Part shown: positions 1-10,967 of the stretch, one piece after another
Numbering within the stretch: the stretch's first letter is position 1
Layout of the letters: each line of letters begins with the position of its first letter
NCBI RefSeq assembly: GCF_024436065.1
Contig: NZ_JANFNS010000004.1
Coordinates: forward strand, 1-64,000
DNA from: Saccharibacillus sp. JS10
GTDB taxonomy: Bacteria > Bacillota > Bacilli > Paenibacillales > Paenibacillaceae
Reading direction: 5' to 3'
Length of the DNA: 64,000 bases
Position numbers and translations under genes: made by a program
The notes under the pieces: generated by a model
What the model was told of the DNA's origin: nothing
The model's database searches: none
The model's input: only the letters and a program-made list of their open reading frames with translations

Positions 1-60
1 CTCACGATCATCTGCATGATCGCGACTCACTTACTGTTCAGTTTTCAAGGAACAAACACT
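1..60 (-). ncRNA. rRNA operon leader (5' side of a 16S gene off the left edge)
   Basis: Read on the minus strand, about 32-54 gives TTGTTCCTTGAAAACTGAAC, the boxA-like leader sequence typically found just upstream of 16S rRNA genes in Bacillales. A tandem promoter pair lies directly upstream (111-278). The 16S gene itself would begin left of position 1 and is not visible. An rrn operon after gyrB-gyrA on the same strand matches the gyrB-gyrA-rrnO order of Bacillus subtilis. The identification rests on the leader motif and context, not on mature rRNA sequence. Confidence 0.65.
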
Positions 61-110
61 TGATTTTCGTTTCTGCCGCTCAGTGTTTCGCTCGCAGCAG
101 CAACTCTTAT

Positions 111-139
111 ATATTAGCACGTTCGTTTTCGTTTTGCAA
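111..139 (-). promoter_or_regulatory. rrn promoter P2 (proximal)
   Basis: On the minus strand there is a -35 TTGCAA (134-139), a 17-base spacer and a -10 TAATAT (111-116). An A/T-rich stretch just upstream (about 145-170) looks like an UP element. It would start transcription near 104 and read into the rRNA leader. Confidence 0.6.
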
Positions 140-249
140 GTCTTTTTTTTAAAATCTTTTATTTCGCTTTTTCAAAGCGTAATATCGATCTCAATTGGAC
201 TGGCTCGAAAGTTCGAACGCCACGGTTGCTCTCGCAAAGCCGTTCTTAG

Positions 250-278
250 AATATATCACGCTGATATCAAGAAAGCAA
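250..278 (-). promoter_or_regulatory. rrn promoter P1 (distal)
   Basis: On the minus strand there is a -35 TTGCTT (273-278), a 17-base spacer and a -10 TATATT (250-255), with an A-rich tract upstream. With P2 it forms the tandem arrangement usual for Bacillales rRNA operons. Confidence 0.5.
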
Positions 279-308
279 GCATTTTTTTCAAAGAAACGAT
301 ATATTCGT

Positions 309-343
309 ATAAAAAAGGCTTCTGATTGCTCAGAAGCCTTTTC
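309..343 (-). terminator. Terminator of the HD-GYP gene
   Basis: Stem AAAAGGCTTCTGA (313-325), loop TTGC and complementary TCAGAAGCCTTTT (330-342) form a 13-bp hairpin. On the minus strand it is followed by a U run, so it separates the HD-GYP gene from the rRNA promoters. Confidence 0.85.
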
Positions 344-372
344 CACACACGCTTTAGATACCACTTATCTTT

Positions 373-1461
373 TTATAACACTTCTAAAATATATAACTGA
401 CGATCTTGAATTAAGTTGATAATCTCGCCATTACTCGAAACGATAGGTCTGGTCGGTTGATGGGCATCGGCATAAACGATCTCCCCCATCTTACGATTGC
501 TAAGTTTAACCCGCGTGCCTAACGATAACTGAGTCGTATGCTTAATGAGTGTACGTACAATAGTAGGATCAAGTTTGCCGAACGAATCTTTCTCCAGTTG
601 TTCTAGCACGAGATAAGGCGAAGTCGAACCTTGGTAACGTCGATCAAGCGTCATTGCATGGAAGATATCGGCTACAGCGACGATCTTCGAATAGATATGC
701 AGCTTTTCTCCGGTAGATCCGAACGGATAGCCACTGCCGTCTACACGCTCATGATGTTGAAGAGTTGCTAAAAGTACGCCTTCTTGCAAAGCTGTCGCGT
801 TTTTAAGGATGTGATAGCCGTAAGTCGTATGATTTTTCATCTCTAATTTTTCTTCGGCAGCTAGCTGATCCGGCTTGTGCAAAATATTCGGTTCAATCTT
901 CACTTTACCGATGTCGTGCAGCAGTCCGGCTAAAGCGACTTGAATCCAGTTTTTTTGCGGAACATTCATCCAGCGCGCTAGCATATATGAAGTTAAAGCG
1001 CATAATACGGCGTGATGATACATATAATCGTGCTTATCCGGCATCCGCGGCGTAAATCCTAAAATACGATACCCTTGAATTTGGTCGATCAGTTTTTCGA
1101 GCTGCGCGCGCCACTGGAAAATCGGCATCTCCATCGCTAACACGGACGGAAATCCGTTTTTGATCAGCGTAACCATTTGTTCGTATTCTTCGATAAAACG
1201 TCGTTCTCTACGATCTGGCGTATTGTGCAGCGTTTCAGCATTTTGCGAAGACGAATCTCCGGATTGCTCTGAAGCTGTTTTGTCGTTAGTGGTTGCTGCT
1301 TCTTGAAGTTCAACATAATCAATCATAAAAGCATGTAGGATTTCTAAATCTTTAGGAAGAATGACTCTACCTTTTTGAAAAAGTAAATTGCCTTTTTCCG
1401 TATAGACATCCGCTACGATCTTTTTGCCTGCTTTGAGTTCTTTTACAGCGATACTTACCAC
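373..1461 (-). CDS. HD-GYP domain cyclic-di-GMP phosphodiesterase
   Basis: Predicted to hydrolyse the second messenger cyclic-di-GMP. The 362-residue protein has no signal peptide or membrane segment and should be cytoplasmic. An N-terminal part of about 55 residues is followed by a polar, low-complexity linker (about 55-85). The HD-GYP domain follows, with the HDIGK metal-binding motif at 182-186 and the HHERVDGSGYP signature at 236-246, both intact, so an active enzyme is expected. About 45 C-terminal residues form a small beta-rich tail. The start is GTG, supported by AAAGGAGGTGG about 8 bases upstream. It has its own promoter (1575-1603) and terminator, so it is monocistronic between gyrA and the rRNA operon. 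The family is clear, but the cellular process controlled is not. Confidence 0.85.
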   Translation of the reverse strand: MVSIAVKELKAGKKIVADVYTEKGNLLFQKGRVILPKDLEILHAFMIDYVELQEAATTNDKTASEQSGDSSSQNAETLHNTPDRRERRFIEEYEQMVTLIKNGFPSVLAMEMPIFQWRAQLEKLIDQIQGYRILGFTPRMPDKHDYMYHHAVLCALTSYMLARWMNVPQKNWIQVALAGLLHDIGKVKIEPNILHKPDQLAAEEKLEMKNHTTYGYHILKNATALQEGVLLATLQHHERVDGSGYPFGSTGEKLHIYSKIVAVADIFHAMTLDRRYQGSTSPYLVLEQLEKDSFGKLDPTIVRTLIKHTTQLSLGTRVKLSNRKMGEIVYADAHQPTRPIVSSNGEIINLIQDRQLYILEVL

Positions 1462-1574
1462 GGTCGTCCACCTCCTTTATTGCGGTCTTTCGTTTTAATC
1501 GTCAATCTACCTGTTATCTATGAAAGAGCGATCATTTGATTGAGTATAAAAGGTTCAGCTTGCTTACTCTTTCG

Positions 1575-1603
1575 ATTATATGCCGTGATACCAAGCTCAA
1601 CAA
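1575..1603 (-). promoter_or_regulatory. Promoter of the HD-GYP gene
   Basis: On the minus strand there is a -35 TTGTTG (1598-1603), a 17-base spacer and a consensus -10 TATAAT (1575-1580). It lies between the gyrA terminator and the HD-GYP start and leaves a 5' leader of about 105 bases. Confidence 0.6.
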
Positions 1604-1664
1604 TACCAAAAATATCCGAAAACGTTCTAAATTTATTCTTTTATATAAAAAGCATAACCTATAG

Positions 1665-1696
1665 CAAAAAGGAGGTTCCGAAGAACCTCCTTTTCA
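1665..1696 (-). terminator. gyrA terminator
   Basis: Arms AAAAGGAGGTTC (1667-1678) and GAACCTCCTTTT (1683-1694) enclose a four-base loop, and a U run follows on the minus strand. It lies about 20 bases beyond the gyrA stop codon. Confidence 0.85.
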
Positions 1697-1717
1697 TTCT
1701 TTATATAGATGTTGAAG

Positions 1718-4264
1718 TTATTCTGCCGACTCTTCTTCAGTGTTTGGCGCTTCTTCAACAGCAGTTTCCGCGCTCGCTATCTCTGATTGACCTTCGCCTT
1801 CTGCCAAATCGCCTTCAAGCAATTCGTCTTCGTCGACTTCTTCGCTTTTATCGATCCGACAAACGGTAGCAACTGCTTCATCTTCACGCATATTGATCAG
1901 CTTCACACCTTGCGCATAACGTCCCATCGAAGAGATGCCGTCCATACTGGTGCGAATCAATGTTCCGTTATTCGTGATAATCATCAAGTCTTCTTCGGAT
2001 TTTACGACTTTCAGACTTGCGACTTCGCCATTTTTGTCCGTAACATTGATGGTCTTGATCCCTTTACCGCCACGGGTCTGAACACGGTACTCGCCAATTG
2101 GTGTCCGCTTGCCGTAACCTTTGCTGGTTACGATCAATACTTCGCGATCCAATTTCACAACATCCATGCCAATTACGGTATCTTCGCCTTCAAGCGAAAT
2201 CCCTTTGACGCCTGTAGCGCTACGTCCCATGGAACGGACATTGCTTTCTTTGAAACGAATCGAAAGACCCGACGCTGTACCCATGATGATTTCTTGCTCT
2301 CCGTCAGTCAGTCTAGCTCCGATCAATTCATCGTCTTCGCGAAGATTGATTGCAATAAGTCCACCTTTACGGATATTTCCGTAATCGGTCAGCGGCGTCT
2401 TTTTCACAATGCCTCGGCGCGTCGAGAAGAATAAGAACCGATCTTCTTTGAACTCATGCACCGGGATTACCGCATTGATCGATTCGCCTTGCTCGATCTG
2501 GATCAAGTTAATTACCGGTGTTCCCCGAGCCGTGCGGCTAAGTTCCGGAATCTCATAAGCTTTGATCCGGTAGACTTTGCCTCGATCCGTGAAGAACAGC
2601 AGATGGTTATGCGAGTTGGTCGCAAACAGATGCTCGACAAAGTCTTCATCTTTCGTTCCCATCCCCATAACGCCGCGACCGCCGCGCTTTTGGCTCCGGT
2701 ACGTACTTGCAGGAAGACGCTTGATATACCCGGTATGCGAAATCGTAATGACGACTTCTTCTTGCGGGATCAAGTCTTCATCCAAGATGCTGTCTTCTCC
2801 GATTGTGATTTCCGAACGACGCTCATCAGCGAAACGTTCTTTGATCTCAGTCAGCTCACTGCTAATGATTTCAAGCAGAAGCGTCTCGTCAGCAAGAATC
2901 GCTTTGTATTCGTTGATTCTGCTCAGCAGCTCATTGTATTCGCCTTCGATCTTTTCACGTTCCAGACCTGTCAGACGTTGCAAACGCATATCGAGAATCG
3001 CTTGCGTCTGTTCTTGGCTCAGCGAGAATCGCTCGGTCAATTGTTCGCGAGCGGCATCCGCCGTTTGTGAACCGCGAATAATCGAAATGACTTCGTCCAG
3101 GTGATCCAGCGCAATACGCAAACCATCCAAAATATGTGCGCGAGCTTCGGCTTTTTTCAGATCGAATTCGGTGCGGCGACGTACCACTTCTTTTTGGTGC
3201 TCCAGATAGTGATACAACACGTCGCGCAGATTCAAAATTTTAGGCTGACCGTTAACGATCGCAAGCATGTTCACGCCAAAAGTCGATTGCATTGCCGTAT
3301 GGCGATACAAATTGTTCAACACGACACTTGGGTTCACGTCGCGGCGAAGTTCGATCACGATCCGCATACCGGTACGGTCAGATTCATCGCGCAAGTCGGT
3401 AATCCCGTCCAGACGCTTTTCGCGTACCAGTTCAGCAATTTTTTCGACCAAACGCGCTTTATTGACTTGGTATGGAATCTCGGTCACGACAATACGTGCT
3501 TTGTTGCTGAATTCTTCAATCTCAGCTTTGGCACGCATCGTAATCGAACCTCGACCGGTCTGATACGCTTGGCGAATGCCTGAACGTCCCAAAATATAAC
3601 CAGCGGTCGGGAAGTCAGGGCCTTGAATATATTCCATCAGATCGAGCGGTTCCAGATCCGGATTTTCGATTAAAGCAAGTACACCGTCGATAACTTCACC
3701 CAAATTGTGCGGCGGAATATTGGTCGCCATACCTACTGCGATCCCGGATACGCCGTTTACGAGCAAGTTCGGATAACGTGCAGGCAGAACAACCGGCTCG
3801 TGTTCTTCACCGTCGTAGTTATCTTGAAAATCAATTGTTTCTTTGTTAATATCGCGCAGCATTTCCATCGCGAGCTTCGACAAACGAGCTTCGGTATACC
3901 GCATCGCTGCCGCTCCGTCACCGTCGATCGAACCAAAGTTACCGTGTCCATTGACGAGCATATAACGCATCGAGAAGTCTTGCGCCATACGTACCATCGT
4001 TTCATAAACGGCAGAGTCACCGTGTGGGTGATATTTACCGATAACTTCACCGACGATTCTCGCTGATTTTTTGTGCGGCTTGTCCGGGGACATGCCGAGT
4101 TCCGACATCGCGTATAATACGCGGCGGTGAACGGGTTTCAACCCGTCTCTTACATCGGGCAGCGCGCGGCTGACGATAATACTCATTGCATAGTCCATAA
4201 AGGATTCTTGCATTTCCGTACTAATATCCCGGTCTACGACTTGTGATCTTTGTTCTTCCGCCAT
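1718..4264 (-). CDS. gyrA: DNA gyrase subunit A
   Basis: The breakage-reunion subunit of DNA gyrase, which with GyrB introduces negative supercoils using ATP. The 848-residue product has the N-terminal winged-helix/tower core with catalytic Tyr123 (in [11 protein letters not shown]). The quinolone-determining region reads [10 protein letters not shown], with Ser84 and Glu88 as in susceptible enzymes. The C-terminal beta-pinwheel carries the GyrA box QKRGGRG. The protein ends in a strongly acidic tail of about 40 residues rich in Glu, making it somewhat longer than the B. subtilis enzyme (about 820). The start is supported by a GGAGG-type site just upstream. It lies downstream of gyrB but has its own promoter, so the two genes can be expressed separately. 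Confidence 0.98.
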   Translation of the reverse strand: MAEEQRSQVVDRDISTEMQESFMDYAMSIIVSRALPDVRDGLKPVHRRVLYAMSELGMSPDKPHKKSARIVGEVIGKYHPHGDSAVYETMVRMAQDFSMRYMLVNGHGNFGSIDGDGAAAMRYTEARLSKLAMEMLRDINKETIDFQDNYDGEEHEPVVLPARYPNLLVNGVSGIAVGMATNIPPHNLGEVIDGVLALIENPDLEPLDLMEYIQGPDFPTAGYILGRSGIRQAYQTGRGSITMRAKAEIEEFSNKARIVVTEIPYQVNKARLVEKIAELVREKRLDGITDLRDESDRTGMRIVIELRRDVNPSVVLNNLYRHTAMQSTFGVNMLAIVNGQPKILNLRDVLYHYLEHQKEVVRRRTEFDLKKAEARAHILDGLRIALDHLDEVISIIRGSQTADAAREQLTERFSLSQEQTQAILDMRLQRLTGLEREKIEGEYNELLSRINEYKAILADETLLLEIISSELTEIKERFADERRSEITIGEDSILDEDLIPQEEVVITISHTGYIKRLPASTYRSQKRGGRGVMGMGTKDEDFVEHLFATNSHNHLLFFTDRGKVYRIKAYEIPELSRTARGTPVINLIQIEQGESINAVIPVHEFKEDRFLFFSTRRGIVKKTPLTDYGNIRKGGLIAINLREDDELIGARLTDGEQEIIMGTASGLSIRFKESNVRSMGRSATGVKGISLEGEDTVIGMDVVKLDREVLIVTSKGYGKRTPIGEYRVQTRGGKGIKTINVTDKNGEVASLKVVKSEEDLMIITNNGTLIRTSMDGISSMGRYAQGVKLINMREDEAVATVCRIDKSEEVDEDELLEGDLAEGEGQSEIASAETAVEEAPNTEEESAE

Positions 4265-4357
4265 GACGGCCTCCTTCTATCTTGGATACATTACGTTATA
4301 GGTATCTGTATAAGCATAAGGTTTAGTTTTAAAATTCGAGCTTTCTACATCCTTATT

Positions 4358-4386
4358 ATTATACCATCAATCCAAACAAATGTCCG
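4358..4386 (-). promoter_or_regulatory. gyrA promoter, extended -10 type
   Basis: On the minus strand a perfect TATAAT (4358-4363) is preceded by TGG, making an extended -10. A weak -35 CGGACA (4381-4386) lies 17 bases upstream. It falls between the gyrB terminator and the gyrA start. Confidence 0.6.
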
Positions 4387-4414
4387 TATTTTGTACTAGA
4401 AAGACGCTTGAAAC

Positions 4415-4450
4415 GAAAAAGAAAAGGCGAACCCGAAACGGGTCGCCTCT
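4415..4450 (-). terminator. gyrB terminator
   Basis: A GC-rich inverted repeat, AGGCGAACCCG (4425-4435) against CGGGTCGCCT (4439-4448), has a three-base loop. On the minus strand a T-rich tract follows. It sits about 40 bases past the gyrB stop. Confidence 0.8.
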
Positions 4451-4489
4451 TCTGAAAAACGCAGCTGCTTCAGCCGAAACGTACTTTCG

Positions 4490-6475
<1,986 letters not shown>

Positions 6476-6521
6476 TCAGGTAGCGGCAACGAGAAGGGCG
6501 GCGTATATAAAAAAGGAATCG

Positions 6522-6773
6522 CTATAGACCCGATACGAATGACTTCGAACGCTTTTTGAGCGTTGCCGAAGAGATCGGTGAATAATAGACGACGGACTTG
6601 GTAACTACGATCGATTTGGCTTCTTCTTCGCCAATCGTTTCGACCACTTTGTTTTCTTTAGCGGCGTTCACGAACTGCTTGGAAATGCGTGAAGACTTTT
6701 CAATCGACACGTCGAAAATCGCAATCAGTTCCGAAGAACGGATAATTTTTTCGCCGCCGAGATGAATATACAT
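6522..6773 (-). CDS. remB: Extracellular matrix regulator RemB (YaaB, DUF370)
   Basis: A small protein of 83 residues of the DUF370/RemA-RemB family, beginning MYIHLGGEKIIRSSELIAIF. In B. subtilis RemB (YaaB), encoded between recF and gyrB, influences biofilm matrix gene expression, and its paralogue RemA is a DNA-binding activator. Position and length both match yaaB. It has no membrane segment. It is separated from recF by about 30 bases and is probably cotranscribed with it. Confidence 0.88.
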   Translation of the reverse strand: MYIHLGGEKIIRSSELIAIFDVSIEKSSRISKQFVNAAKENKVVETIGEEEAKSIVVTKSVVYYSPISSATLKKRSKSFVSGL

Positions 6774-6802
6774 AAGAACTCGAAGCCTCCCTCAAACAAG
6801 CT

Positions 6803-7912
6803 TTAGGATTCGACCTGCCCTTCGCTGACCTGATAAATATGGGCGCCTTGCAACTTATCCGCATGAATCGTTTCGATTCCGGTCGCGGTAATAAAAGTCT
6901 GCACCCGACTTTGAAACGTCTCGATCAGTTGGGTCTGACGGTACGGATCGAGTTCGGACAAGACATCGTCCAACAGAAGAATCGGATATTCGCCGATCTC
7001 TTCATGGATCAATTCGATCTCCGCTAATTTAAGCGAAAGTGCGGTTGTCCGCTGCTGACCTTGAGAACCGAAATTATGCACTTCTTTTTCGTTGATGAAA
7101 AAGCTAAGGTCGTCTCGATGAGGACCTGCAAGCGTCGTTCCTCGACGAATTTCTTGTTCGCGCACTTGTGATAATTTTATCATAAATTGCTCCAATAAGA
7201 CAGCTTCATCTTCCTCTTCGGCTTCGCCAAAGGAAGGGACGTATCGAAGAAGCAATTGTTCGCTGCCACCAGTTATCCCCTTGTGGATAGTTTCTGCCCA
7301 GACCTGTAGCTTGCGGATAAATCGCTTGCGGCGACGAACAATACTGATTCCGTGCTCGGCAAGCTGTTCGTTCCAAATCTCCATCATGACCGGATCTGGG
7401 GTTTTGCCGTAAGACTGCTTGAGCATATTGTTTCGCTGCATCAAAACTTTTTGATACTGCTGCAAATGAAATAGATAGCTCGGTTGTACTTGCCCAATTT
7501 CCATATCAAGAAAGCGGCGGCGTATACCGGGTGTACCTTTGACAATCTCCAAATCTTCAGGCGCAAACATCACCACATTCAACGTTCCGATAAAATCACT
7601 GAGCTTCCGCTGCTCCAGCCCGTTGATTTTCGCTTTTTTTCCTTTGGGCGATAACGATAATTCTAAATGCACATTCCCGTACTTTTTTTCGACATGACAG
7701 CTTGCATATGCCGAGTCTTCTCCGAACGAAATTAACTCTCGATCTTTAGAAGTACGATGCGATTTGGTCAAAGCCAAAACGAACAAAGACTCTAACATAT
7801 TTGTTTTGCCTTGCGCGTTTCTGCCGATCATCAAGTTCACGCTGCCGAAGTTTTCCAGTTTCAATTCGTCATAGTTGCGGTAATTTCTGAGTGCGATGTC
7901 TCTAACTTGCAC
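6803..7912 (-). CDS. recF: DNA replication and repair protein RecF
   Basis: An SMC-like ATPase that with RecO and RecR loads RecA at gaps during recombinational repair. The Walker A motif GRNAQGKTN lies near residue 33 and Walker B is LLLDDVLSELD near the C-terminus. I place the start at GTG 7912 (VQVRDIALRNYRNYDEL), which gives 369 residues, the usual RecF length. An AGGAGG lies 12 bases upstream of it. The reading frame extends to a TTG at 7945, but that codon has no ribosome-binding site. It lies between yaaA and remB as in other Bacillales. Confidence 0.95.
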   Translation of the reverse strand: MQVRDIALRNYRNYDELKLENFGSVNLMIGRNAQGKTNMLESLFVLALTKSHRTSKDRELISFGEDSAYASCHVEKKYGNVHLELSLSPKGKKAKINGLEQRKLSDFIGTLNVVMFAPEDLEIVKGTPGIRRRFLDMEIGQVQPSYLFHLQQYQKVLMQRNNMLKQSYGKTPDPVMMEIWNEQLAEHGISIVRRRKRFIRKLQVWAETIHKGITGGSEQLLLRYVPSFGEAEEEDEAVLLEQFMIKLSQVREQEIRRGTTLAGPHRDDLSFFINEKEVHNFGSQGQQRTTALSLKLAEIELIHEEIGEYPILLLDDVLSELDPYRQTQLIETFQSRVQTFITATGIETIHADKLQGAHIYQVSEGQVES

Positions 7913-8069
7913 GTGATTTCGATGCCTCCTGTACGTCTGCCGCAAAATGAAGACGGAGCCGCTTTTGCATCTTGCAAAGCCGCCCCGTCCGCTAAGGATT
8001 GTAGCTCGTTCGCGATAAGCGAATCGGTTACCACGCTATATTTTGCCGCCGATTGAAGATCGGAACAAT

Positions 8070-8288
8070 TTATTTTTCTTGAATGACTTGATACGTACCT
8101 TCTCCGTCGACTTCAACCGTGTCTCCCGGATATAACTTACGTCCTCGGCGTTCTTCGCTTTCTCCGTTTACTTTGATCAGCCCTTCAGCGATCAACATTT
8201 TGGCGCTTCCGCCTGTCGAAATGCAGTCGGCGAGTTTCAAAAAGGTGTCTAGCTTGATGTATTCCGTGCGAATCGAAACTTCATTCAT
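8070..8288 (-). CDS. yaaA: S4 domain protein YaaA
   Basis: A small S4-type RNA-binding protein of the YaaA family, which B. subtilis also encodes between dnaN and recF. The start is taken as ATG 8288 (MNEVSIRTEYIKLDTFLKLA), about 10 bases after an AAGGA site, giving 72 residues. An upstream in-frame codon at 8315 would overlap dnaN. The S4 core GSAKMLIAEGLIKVNG and RRGRKLYPGD are visible. It is presumed to bind RNA or ribosomes, and the precise function is not established. Confidence 0.88.
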   Translation of the reverse strand: MNEVSIRTEYIKLDTFLKLADCISTGGSAKMLIAEGLIKVNGESEERRGRKLYPGDTVEVDGEGTYQVIQEK

Positions 8289-8311
8289 GATTAGGTCTTC
8301 CTTTCCAAAAA

Positions 8312-9454
8312 TCAATTCGTTGTGCGGTACGGCAAGATGATGTACAAGCTGTTGCTGTCATCGGTCGGTTCGATAATGATCGGGCTCATTACGCCAGTGA
8401 AACGGATCGTCAGCTGCTCGCTTTCGATTACTTTCAGTACGTCGAGCATATATTTAGAGTTAAACGACAAACGAAGTTGTTCGCCTTCGAACTCAGCAAG
8501 TTCAATTTCTTCTTTCACTCGACCGAGTTCCGTAGAGCTGGACGATATTTCGACTCCGCCTTCTTCGAGCGTCTGCATCCGGACAATATTTGTTTTTTCT
8601 TCGCGCGACAGCAAATAAGCACGGTCGATCGAGTCGCTCAAGTTTTTCGTATCGAGCAGAAGTCTTGTTTTGTGACTGGACGGAATAATTTTCGAAGTGT
8701 CTGGGTACAAACCGTCCAAAATTCGCGAATAGAACAGAACACGATCGACTTTGAACAACACTTGGTTGTCCGCAACGACAATTTCGACCAGTGTATTTTG
8801 ATCCGGAATGATTTTGCTTAATTCGTTTAACGTTTTGCCGGAAATGACGATGTTATTAAACTCCAAATCTTCTGATCCTTCAAGTCTAACCGTACGCGTC
8901 GCAAGGCGATGGCGGTCGGTTGCCACGAATTTGAGTTGCCCTTCTTTCAAACTCCACATTACGCCGGTCAAGATCGGTGTTGTTTCTTGCGTCGAAATGG
9001 AGAAGACCGTCTGACGAATCATATGGCGGAGCAAATCTCCAGGTACGGATAGTATGCGGTTTTCTTCGATGCTCGGCAATACCGGAAATTCTTCGGGATC
9101 TAATCCGACTAACTGAATATCGGTTGCGCCGGCACGGATAAAGGTTTGGAAACCACTACCGACTTCCATTTCGATTTCTTGAGTCGGCAATTTTTTGATA
9201 ATCTCAACGAAAAATTTAGCAGGAAGCACAACGCTGCCCACTTTTTCGACGGTTACAACGGTTTTGTTGCCTTCTTCGGCTGGAATAAACGATTGGATCG
9301 AAATATCGGTATCGCTTGCGGTCAAAGTCACACCGTGATAAGCCACATCGAATTTGATACCGCCAAGAATCGGAATTGTGGTTCGGCTGGAAATGGCTTT
9401 GGATACATGTTGAATCGCTTCGCTGAGGTGGGTTTTGGAAATGCTGATTTTCAT
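8312..9454 (-). CDS. dnaN: DNA polymerase III sliding clamp (beta subunit)
   Basis: The beta clamp that tethers DNA polymerase to the template. The 380 residues are full length, beginning MKISISKTHLSEAIQHVSKA and ending with the conserved LPYRTT element, which contributes to the partner-binding pocket. The three-domain clamp fold is recognisable throughout (for example LPAKFFVEIIKKLP and VATDRHRLATR). It is downstream of dnaA, separated by 157 bases that contain origin elements. It ends 23 bases before the chosen yaaA start. Confidence 0.98.
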   Translation of the reverse strand: MKISISKTHLSEAIQHVSKAISSRTTIPILGGIKFDVAYHGVTLTASDTDISIQSFIPAEEGNKTVVTVEKVGSVVLPAKFFVEIIKKLPTQEIEMEVGSGFQTFIRAGATDIQLVGLDPEEFPVLPSIEENRILSVPGDLLRHMIRQTVFSISTQETTPILTGVMWSLKEGQLKFVATDRHRLATRTVRLEGSEDLEFNNIVISGKTLNELSKIIPDQNTLVEIVVADNQVLFKVDRVLFYSRILDGLYPDTSKIIPSSHKTRLLLDTKNLSDSIDRAYLLSREEKTNIVRMQTLEEGGVEISSSSTELGRVKEEIELAEFEGEQLRLSFNSKYMLDVLKVIESEQLTIRFTGVMSPIIIEPTDDSNSLYIILPYRTTN

Positions 9455-9470
9455 CTCGTCACTCCTGTAA

Positions 9471-9597
9471 TAGAGAATATATTATTTAAGATCTTTATAG
9501 TAAAAGTAGTAGGGGCACTGGATATGTGGATAAAGGTTCAAAATGCCCGACAAACATAACAAACTAAGCCTATCCACATGTGTATAAGTTGTGCATA
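9471..9597. other. oriC: oriC unwinding region between dnaA and dnaN
   Basis: This gap holds the elements of a basal origin-unwinding system. There is a perfect DnaA box TGTGGATAA (9525-9533), then a GC-rich spacer GGGGCACTGG (9511-9520). DnaA-trios follow: the plus strand read 3' to 5' from 9512 gives GAT GAT GAA AAT GAT, down to 9498. Beyond them is an A/T-rich stretch (9471-9497). Two more boxes stand back to back, CTATCCACA (9569-9577, one mismatch) and TGTGTATAA (9578-9586). The layout matches the B. subtilis oriC DUE side. An imperfect hairpin (9565-9601) overlaps the distal boxes and may also end dnaA transcription. Confidence 0.8.
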
Positions 9598-9611
9598 GGC
9601 TTTTCGTTTAT

Positions 9612-10967
9612 TCAGGAAGGGTTTTTGATTTTTTCTGTCAGACTGTGGACAACTTTTGAAAGTTCTTGATCCACTTTCAACGAATGAGTGATCTTTTCAT
9701 GCGCATGGATGACTGTCGTATGGTCACGCCCGCCAAACGCTTCGCCGATCTTCGGCAGCGAGTAGTCGGTCAATTCCCGAGACAAATACATCGCAACTTG
9801 ACGCGGAAAAGCAATCGCTTTGGTCCGTTTTCTCGCTTTGAAGTCTTCCATTTTTAAATTATAGTATTCGCCGACTCGCTGCTGGATATCTTGAATCGTA
9901 ATGATCCGCGGACGGCTGGACGGGATAATATCTTTTAACGCTTCGGCGGCCAAATGCGCGGTTACATCTTGATTCGTCAGCGACGAATACGCTACAACAC
10001 GAATCAACGCCCCTTCAAGCTCACGAATATTCGTATCGATCTGATTCGCAATATACATCATCGCTTCGTTCGGAACATCGAGCTTCTCCGCACGTGCTTT
10101 TTTCCGCAAAATCGCAATTCGCGTCTCTAAATCCGGTGGCTGAATATCGGTAATCAATCCCCATTCAAACCGTGAACGCAAACGTTCTTCCAATGTCGGG
10201 ATCTCTTTGGGAGGTCGGTCACTGGAAATAATGATTTGTTTACTTTCTTCATGCAGAGCATTAAACGTATGGAAAAATTCTTCTTGCGTCGATTCTTTTC
10301 CGGCGATGAACTGAATATCATCAATCAGCAGAATATCGATATTGCGATACTTATTCCGGAAACTTTCACCGCGGTTGTCACGGATCGAGTTAATAAACTC
10401 ATTCGTAAATTTCTCGGAAGAGATATAAACGACGCGGCTGCTCGGATTATGTTGCAAAATATAATGCCCGATCGCGTGCATCAAATGGGTTTTGCCAAGC
10501 CCTACTCCTCCGTACAAAAACAAAGGGTTGTAAGCTTTTGCCGGCGCTTCAGCGACGGCGAGCGATGCCGCATGGGCAAAACGATTGCCTGAACCGATAA
10601 CGAAGGTATCGAATGTGTATTTGGGATTCAACATATTCGTATTCGCTTCAACATTGACCTGCACCGGAGCCGGTGGCGGGGTCATTTGCTTTTGCAATGA
10701 TTCTTCTTCGTGCCCAGGTTCTTCGATCACGAATTTAACGGTCACGCTGCGACCCAGAACATCAAAAGCAACTTGCGCAACAAGCTTGGTGTATCGGCTT
10801 TCGAGCCATTCGACTGCAAAAGTCGTAGGTGCCGATACCGTTAATGCGCCTTGCGTGAGTTGAGTGACTTGAGTGGCTTTGAACCAGGTATCGAAGCTGG
10901 GTTTGCTTAACTTCGTTTGGATAATCGATAAAATTTGTTGCCACAATTGAGCGGTATGGCTGTCCAC
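9612..10967 (-). CDS. dnaA: Chromosomal replication initiator DnaA
   Basis: An AAA+ initiator that binds DnaA boxes and opens the origin. The 451 residues include the N-terminal helicase-interaction domain, a short proline-rich linker near 90-100, and an AAA+ core with Walker [10 protein letters not shown] and Walker [10 protein letters not shown]. The C-terminal helix-turn-helix carries the DnaA signature [15 protein letters not shown]. The start is GTG, with AAAGGAGTG about 7 bases upstream. DnaA boxes lie on both sides of the gene, allowing autoregulation as in other Bacillales. Confidence 0.98.
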   Translation of the reverse strand: MDSHTAQLWQQILSIIQTKLSKPSFDTWFKATQVTQLTQGALTVSAPTTFAVEWLESRYTKLVAQVAFDVLGRSVTVKFVIEEPGHEEESLQKQMTPPPAPVQVNVEANTNMLNPKYTFDTFVIGSGNRFAHAASLAVAEAPAKAYNPLFLYGGVGLGKTHLMHAIGHYILQHNPSSRVVYISSEKFTNEFINSIRDNRGESFRNKYRNIDILLIDDIQFIAGKESTQEEFFHTFNALHEESKQIIISSDRPPKEIPTLEERLRSRFEWGLITDIQPPDLETRIAILRKKARAEKLDVPNEAMMYIANQIDTNIRELEGALIRVVAYSSLTNQDVTAHLAAEALKDIIPSSRPRIITIQDIQQRVGEYYNLKMEDFKARKRTKAIAFPRQVAMYLSRELTDYSLPKIGEAFGGRDHTTVIHAHEKITHSLKVDQELSKVVHSLTEKIKNPS

